A stretch of DNA of 64,000 nucleotides. Source: Cinnamomum chago (taxonomy: Eukaryota; Streptophyta; Magnoliopsida; Laurales; Lauraceae). Below, in pieces: positions 57,370 to 64,000 of the stretch. The notes beneath the pieces are model-generated. The model searched no databases and was not told the origin of the DNA. It worked only from the letters and a program-made list of their open reading frames with translations. The translations under genes and the position numbers were made by a program. Numbering within the stretch: the first letter of the stretch is position 1; each line of letters begins with the position of its first letter. Location of the stretch: the NCBI GenBank assembly GCA_038049695.1, contig CP142457.1:27303001-27367000 (forward strand). The letters run 5' to 3'.

Positions 57370-58000
57370 CCTCTCCAAGTCACAAATAAGTTCCTATATA
57401 GCACTAAACATGACAAGACGACCATATTGGTTTTTGAGCTACTTGGTATGTGTCCCAAAGTTGCTCCACACTATTTTTATCATTTTCTTTTTCTAACTTT
57501 CTAATTCTATTTATTTATTTGATAATTCGGTTCACAATAGAAATTAATTTAATTTTGACTCAAGAGGGTCCCAAGGGTGCAATTTCTGGGATTGGGTCTT
57601 TACACTAACGGTGGTTAAAGGTTTGATAAGAGTGAAATCGGGGTTGATGCCAAATTATGGGGGGATGAGAGAGTGAAAGGGCCTACATTGATCAAAGGTG
57701 GGTCCAAGTGGGCCCAATAGAGTTGGACTGCATGAATAGTTGCTCGTAGGAGAGTATTTCTCCAATTGACGTACTTTATTTTTAAATTATTTATTAACAA
57801 TGAACCAAAATGTAAGGTAAAAAAGTGAGAAGAGAGTGATCAAGGAGAAATGTTCTCCTACGAGCAACCTTAAATGCAGTATGACTTAGTAGGGCCCACT
57901 TAGGCCCACCTTTAGTTGTTGAAGGTCATTTCACACTTTCATTCCCCAATGATATGACACCAACCCCAATTTCATTTGTCCGTTTATGTTAGTTATTACC
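57370..58000 (+). repeat. Dispersed repeat, copy 1, containing a long hairpin
   Basis: About 630 bp match 60,225-60,870 in the same orientation at roughly 85-90 percent by eye. Inside, a left arm (about 57,633-57,765) and right arm (about 57,844-57,974) are inverted repeats of about 130 bp, sharing GGGGTTGRTG, GTGAAAGGGCC / GGTCATTTCAC-type blocks, GGTGGGYC and GAGCAACYAT-like segments. The hairpin part looks like a MITE with long terminal repeats, carried inside a larger repeat. No clean target duplication was found. Confidence 0.75.
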
Positions 58001-58324
58001 AGGTTGATTGAAAATATATATGTTACACATTTTAAATGAATAATTAGGCAATCAAATGATTAATAACATGTTGTAATTTTTATTTTTCTCATTTGAATAT
58101 GTTTTAAAAATCATGATCAATTTGTCAATTGGGGATACTCTAGTTGGAGCTTTCACTAAGACAAGTTATTTTGATCAATGCATTATAATCTATCCATTCT
58201 TTAACCCCTTTGATTGTATGACTGCTACTATCCATTGGCTCAATTTCTTTCTTTATAGTCCATCATACAAAATCTGCTAAATTAATATAGTCAAATGACT
58301 TATGCCACATATATAGTGGAGTTG

Positions 58325-58828
58325 CTTTAGTCCATACATCATGCAAGAAATCATTGTACAATGTAATCAAGTGTTAAAAATGTAAATTGACTCCTTTTAT
58401 TTTCTTTGTTTAATGTTCCTTTCAAAATACATGCTCAATCTTATATTCTTATTGGTGGAGATACTTCCATTGGTGTTTTCATTCATATAAGTTAGTTTGA
58501 TTCAGATCTAGGTGCGGATTTTACACGGTCCTTAACTCCTAAATTTGACCTTCTTGGATAAAAAGCCTACATGAATGAAAGCTTTAGTCCATACATCATG
58601 CAAGAAATCATTGTACAATGTAATCAAGTGTTAAAAATGTAAATTGACTCCTTTTATTTTCTTAGTTTAATGTTCCTTGCAAAATACATGCTCAATCTTA
58701 TATTCTTATTAGTGGAGATACTTCCATTTGTGTTTTCATTCATATAAGTTAGTTTGATTCAGATCTAGGTGCGGATTTTACACGGTCCTTAACTCCTAAA
58801 TTTGACCTTCTTGGATAAAAAGCCTAAT
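58325..58828. repeat. 257-bp tandem duplication
   Basis: A unit beginning TTTAGTCCATACATCATGCA starts at 58,326 and 58,583. The copies are nearly identical up to AAAAAGCCTA near 58,828. Confidence 0.92.
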
Positions 58829-60224
58829 TCTTCACCTATTAAATACCTGAACCTAAATAATGCTTGAGCCCATACCATCTGTTTTTATTATTTAAATGCT
58901 TGATCATTTTTGTAAAATGTGCAATTTTTTATCATTTAATTCTTAATCATTAAAATGTGTAACATATCTTTTGTTATTTGATTGATTAATCATTCGTTTA
59001 AAATGTGTAACCTCTTTTTTTTTTTTTTAATAGCTTAAATATTTTTTCTGATCATTTATAATGGAATGATGATTTTGACCAGTTTCGACGTTAAGCTGTG
59101 GGGCCATTGTTAGTTATTAAAAATCGCATCGAACCTACCTTTAGGAAGTAGAATAAGGGGCTCATCTTCAGGGATTATGTCATACATTGAGGTCCATCTT
59201 TCAAAATTGTAGTATTGGATGCACCTTAGAATTTATAACTTGAAACCTACATTCAAGAATTACAACATGGGGGCCATGCTTACGAGAATTACAATGTGGG
59301 AAACTTTTTGTGAATGTGAATTTGGTCCCACTATTACAAATTATACAATGACCACCTTTAAAAATTATAATGTGGCCTCACCTTTAGGAATCATAGTATA
59401 TGGGAGCTACCTTTATATCATGGAGAGTTTCTAGTATTGAAAAGGGTATTGTTAAGAAACAAAGGAGGGGGGTTTTGAAAAGAAAAAAAAAGTTAAATGA
59501 GCGTGCTTTGAAATAAGTAAAAAATGGTTTTTTTTCAATCTCGTTCCTGAAATCTGATTTGGCGTTATGTGATTTGGTAGAAAAAGAGGCTGCGTTGAAG
59601 CCTCCCCATCCGAGCCTTTCTGTTTTATGGGCAAGCTCCGGTGTAGCATTGCTACACTATATTATAGTGTAACAACGTTCTTTATCCAATAAGGATAGTC
59701 CATGTCAGGTCTTGCACAGAGGAATTTGAAATGTGAAATCACATTTCATTTGCATTCACAAAGTCACATTGATTTCTTATAAACTAACCTTTTTTAAGCA
59801 CTTCCCAACTATTCTTATATTCTTTCATTTATTTATGAAAATATCCTTTTGCTAGCATTTTCCAAAATTACACTTATAAACTTAATAGCATGATACCTTT
59901 TGAAAAAATTTCTACTACTGTCCCTTTCTTAAAAACAAGGGAAAAAAAAATCAACAGTTATCATTGTGAGCCAATCAATCCATCGTTCACTTTGAGAATA
60001 ATAAACATACTAGCACAACCACCCGTGTTGAGCATGATTGCATTATAAATTGAAAACTCTTACATAAAAAAGATTATGTGGAATACCTCTTTCTGTCCTT
60101 TAATTAAGTTGCATAAATGAAAAAAAAAAAAAAAAGGACAGAAAGGGAGTAAAAGAGATTTGGTGGAGCAAGAGACTTAAAAAAGGAAGAAGTAGAGTTA
60201 AATTGGAGTAAATGGTGGTTTTCT
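58829..60224. other. Intergenic, no gene seen
   Basis: Apart from the degenerate repeat at 59,090-59,430 and A/T runs, nothing was recognised. Confidence 0.5.
59090..59430. repeat. Degenerate short repeat (GAATTAYAAYRTGG-type)
   Basis: AATTACAACATGGGGGCC, AATTACAATGTGGG, AATTATAATGTGGCC and similar motifs recur every 30-60 bp. The pattern is imperfect and could be an old minisatellite. Confidence 0.4.
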
Positions 60225-60870
60225 CCAAATCACAAATAAGTCCCTACATTGCACTAAACGTGACCGACCGACCATGCTGGTTTTTGAGCTATTTGGTTTG
60301 TGTCCCAAAGTTGCTCCACATTATTTTTATCATTTTCTTTTTCTGACTTTATAATTCTATTTATTTATTTGATAATTCGATTTGCAATAGAAATTAAATA
60401 TTAATTCAATTTTGACTCAAGTTGGGTCTTTACACTAGTGGTGGATAAAAGCTTGATAAGAGTGAAATTGGGGTTGGTGCAAGATTATGGGGGATGAAAG
60501 AGTGAAATTGGGGTTGGTGCAAGATTATGGGGGATGAAAGAGTGAAAGGGCCTACATTGATTAAAGGTGGGCCTAAGTGGGCCCCACAGAATTGGACTGC
60601 ATAAATAGTTGCTCATGGGAGAACATTTCTCAAATCGACATACTTTGTTTTTTAATTATTTATTAGCAATGCACAAAAATGTAAGGTAATAAAGTGAAAA
60701 GAGAGTGATTCTGGGAGGAATGTTCTCCTACGAGCAACCATATATGCAGTCCAACTTAATGAGGCCCACTTAGGCTCACCTTTAATCATTGTAGGTCATT
60801 TCACACTCTCATTCCCCAATGATTTGGCACTAACCCCAATTTCAATTGATGTTTATGTTAGTTATAAGTT
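60225..60870 (+). repeat. Dispersed repeat, copy 2, containing a long hairpin
   Basis: Matches 57,370-58,000. Its left hairpin arm carries an extra tandem duplication of about 42 bp (GTGAAATTGGGGTTGGTGCA... twice near 60,465 and 60,502) absent from copy 1. The right arm runs to about 60,843. Confidence 0.75.
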
Positions 60871-61406
60871 ATAACCAGTGGCAGACCCAAGAATTTTGTT
60901 TGGGTGGGATGGACGATTTTTCCAACATAGGTTAAGAATATGATTTTCAGCAATTTTTCTCTTTTTATAAGGAATCCTACTGCTGGCACTGATCAATTCA
61001 TAAATAAGCTTATGAACTAAACACGCAAGTCCTAATTCCTCAAGAAATCAAGACATCAATTAGCAACCTTACTACAATAATAATAAAAAAAAATTGAGTT
61101 GAAATATATAATAGGTAGATTAAAGTTTAGAATTTTTCCATTACAATACTTGTCTCTACTTAGGCATTATAGATCTAATAGCACATTATCATTCATTGTA
61201 GCAATAAATGTCATTCAATAAATGACTTTTTTTATTGAATTGAATTAGATTAAAGAAGAATTATGTATTGAGAATGATGATGGTCATTTGGTCAAGATTA
61301 TGTAGGATGGTAAAAAATCAATTGGAGTTGATTTCAAAATGAAATAAGTCTCTTCCATTATATATAATAGGTTTATGCCCATGAGTTTCATATGGGTATA
61401 CCCAAA

Positions 61407-63043
61407 TGTTAGGGTTATCATTTGTTGTAATTTGATTTGATGCATTCACACTTTCATGATAGCTTGATCTCTCATTTTCTCATATGTTTTAATCTTTGTT
61501 TCTTGAGAATCTTTATGCATTTTTCTTCAAGTTTTCATGTTTGGCGTCTTGTTTTTAAGACTTGACTTTTATGCATGTTTTGAGCTTTACAAGTTAGCTT
61601 CAAAAGCTTTATCAATTGAAAATTTGAAAATTCGTGTATAAACATGTTTTGAATCAAATTTTGAAACTCTATTTTAAACATGTTCATCACAATTCAAGTC
61701 TAGTTTTCCATGGCCAATATTCCCTTTCTGAGAATCATCTTAAAATAAAAAAAACCTTGAAAAAATTTGGTTAACCGACACTCAATTCAATCAACCCTCC
61801 ATTACAATAGCTAGAAGTTGAAAATGTTCATTTTTGCAAATCGGTAACCTGTCGGTCAACCGTTGGTTAACCGATATGAGTTCGGTTAACCAACATGTGG
61901 AAGTTTGGTGAACCGAATTCAAATTTTATGATAGTTGGAGTTTAGTTAACTGAACTGTAAGTGAGTTAACTGACCAGATAGCGGTTGAAATCCTTTTTAC
62001 TATATATTTGAGTCTCTTTCTTGGGATTTGTGGCAACACTTTTAAGGGCTAAGGAAGGAGGAACACCTAGGCTAGGCTAGAGGAAGGCTTAGAGGTTAAT
62101 CCATGGTTTTCAACCTTAGATTCTTCAAATTAGTTTGCTCCATTTTCTCAAAATTAATTCATGCTATGTTTTCAATCTTTGTTTTATTTAATGGCATAAT
62201 TAAATATTTGTTTAACTTGTTCAAATGTTATTTGCATAACATGCTTAGGACCTTAAACATGCTTAATAATATTTTTTTGATATTTGACTTGGTTTACACA
62301 TTTTGTTAATTTCTTATTTTGAACAAACTTGCTAAACTTAAGTTGCATTTTCCAAAACTAGTTTATGCGTGCATCATTTAATTTCTCTATCTCACATTTA
62401 TGGGCTTCATCTTTGCATCATTAATGAGCATTCAATTTCAAAAAGGGATAGAGAGTTTCATGTATATGGATCATCTATAGATCTTTGTGATCATTATGCA
62501 TATGCCTTGAATTGAGTTTACACTTTTTTATCAGCCTATGTTAAAAGGCACAAAAATTGTACTCAAATGTATCTCTCTTAATGTATTGATAGACACAATT
62601 TAGAGAGAGAATCTTCATTGTTGAAGAGGTTATTGCTAAGCCTTGGAAAAGCATGGGTGGCTGTAAAGATTATTCCTAAACCTTGAAAAGCATAAGAGTG
62701 GTTTGTAAGGTTAGAGGTGGATCTAAAACCTCAAATTGAGATAGTGAAAAATCCGGTAGGAAAACCGAAAGTAGATGTAGGCATGTTAGCCGAACCATTA
62801 TAATTTCTTGTATTATGGTAGATGATCCCATATTCTCAATTTATGTTTATAGTTGATGATCATGCTTATAAATGATATAATTGATGTTTATATTACATGT
62901 TCAATTACATCTTAGAAACATCTTTTGTATTCAATTTAACAGAACATCACCAAAGCATAATTGGCAATTGGATTTTTAATTTGGTCTAGTTTTTGAGCTC
63001 ACCTTATTCAAACCCCCCTATGGTTTTGGATCTCAGACTTTCA
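61407..63043 (+). mobile_element. Solo LTR copy C, with perfect target duplication
   Basis: Begins TGTTAGGGTTATCATTTG and ends CAGACTTTCA, with the C-rich box (TTCAAACCCCCCTATGG) near its 3' end. The 5-bp target duplication CCAAA is perfect (61,402-61,406 and 63,044-63,048). Orientation is opposite to copies A and B. It shares the GAACCATTATAA...CCTACATCTACT region in reverse and two AAGCCTTGGAAAAGCAT-type repeats. In place of GGTCGACC palindromes it has GGTTAACCG/CGGTTAACC palindromes around 61,840-61,920. No internal region adjoins it. Confidence 0.87.
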
Positions 63044-63048
63044 CCAAA

Positions 63049-64000
63049 TGCCAAAATATATAAATTTTATGCTTTTATATTTTGGAAAGACTTTACAAAA
63101 AAGACGTTTTGGAAAGGTGAGCGCACTCCTTAGGCCGTTGGATGGTACATGTGACGAGATGTTGCATCCCATCCAACGACCAAGTGTGCCTCCACGTGTG
63201 CGATTGAGAGCACAGTTGAGGGCGCCCGACTCAAATGTTCCATATCCTATATCCATGGATCTAGATCTGGATATGAATTTCTTCTATATTCAAAAATAGG
63301 TTTCATACATGCTTCATTCAAAACTGGAGACTTTAGATACTCTGATAGGATCCCAGTATTGTATTAGTTGATATTCAACAAAATGAAAGAAAAAAAGATG
63401 AAGAGATAGGAAGATGACCCTTTAGAGTAGAATTAGACTCAACTAGTATTTTATTTAAATAAGCAAAATAGTAAATGCTGCAAGGCTAGATAATTAAGTC
63501 TAGCATGATTCTTGGAAGGCTAGTGAATGCTCCTACATCATTTTTGCATGTGTACTGAATACTCTTGCATAATCCTAGCATATATAATAAATGCTAGATA
63601 ATTGGTATCTATCATACTCGATACCCATTCGCAACTCTCGTTCAGATAATTGTGACTGATTTGGTGGAAGAGTAGGGTATATATTTAATTTGCCTTTCAA
63701 AGGAAGGAAGTTGTATTTTTTATGGTTGAGATTTCCCCATTTTTCTGTTTAACTTGGATTTTTATGTTTTCATTCTAATGGAATGAGAAATTATCATAGG
63801 CTTGGAGTTTCCTTGGAGATACTTCTGTTTGACTAGGGGCTCACCTTTACTCGATTTACATCATTCATATCACATTCCCCCAATAATTGTGTATGGGTGT
63901 GCAAGTTACAATCCTATCAAATTGATATACTGTTGCATGGATCAATGTGATGAAATATTATGAGATCAATTATTGATTTAAGCTATCATTTTTCAGACAT
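63049..64000. other. Intergenic, nothing recognised
   Basis: A/T-rich sequence without coding signal or recognised element ends. Confidence 0.5.

Noticed and set aside
1-64000. CRISPR arrays, rRNA, tRNA, biosynthetic gene clusters and prokaryotic-style operons
   Set aside because: None seen. The content is that of a plant nuclear genome, and the tandem arrays lack a constant-repeat, unique-spacer structure.

Overview
The window is nuclear DNA of a flowering plant. It holds a single convincing host gene, TIC100, a component of the 1-MDa chloroplast protein-import translocon. Its eleven exons run from 37,520 to 54,472 on the plus strand and encode about 830 residues. As I recall the literature, TIC100 is missing or strongly diverged in grasses, so a well-conserved copy points to a dicot or early-diverging angiosperm. 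I cannot name the species. The very long introns and dense retroelement and MITE content suggest a medium or large genome.

Layout. About 1 to 13.4 kb holds a broken Ty3/gypsy element of the Tat lineage on the minus strand. Read right to left it carries an inferred LTR promoter, a repeat-rich leader, an upstream open region, gag, protease, reverse transcriptase, two RNase H domains and integrase, and it runs off the left edge. A solo LTR of another family (copy A) sits inside its reverse transcriptase. From 13.5 to 20.7 kb lie a hAT-type MITE, a SINE-like element, a long-TIR MITE and another solo LTR. From 20.7 to 27.9 kb lies a decayed FAR1-type Mutator-like (MULE) transposase gene, tandem repeats, and a convergent small ORF; a short inverted repeat brackets part of this region. 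From 28.1 to 36.2 kb lie solo LTR copy B, a small MITE, a 148-bp tandem array, a second FAR1-type copy, and a different MULE transposase on the opposite strand.

The rest. A MITE ends about 150 bp upstream of the TIC100 start codon. TIC100 intron 7 is 9.15 kb. It contains, antisense, an intronless HSP70-14/15-type (HSP110 family) pseudogene with a poly(A) tract, and that pseudogene was later hit by a truncated LINE and a small retroposon, each with target-site duplications. Downstream of TIC100 there is an isolated receptor-kinase exon, two copies of a hairpin-containing repeat, a 257-bp tandem duplication, and solo LTR copy C.

No rRNA, tRNA, CRISPR or biosynthetic cluster was seen. I found no clearly new biological system. 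The most unusual items are the nested retroposon history inside TIC100 intron 7, the possible MuDR-like convergent layout at 20.7-27.1 kb, the three solo LTRs sharing an internal palindrome array, and several regular tandem arrays. Functional names rest on motif and family recognition by eye; no database search was run.
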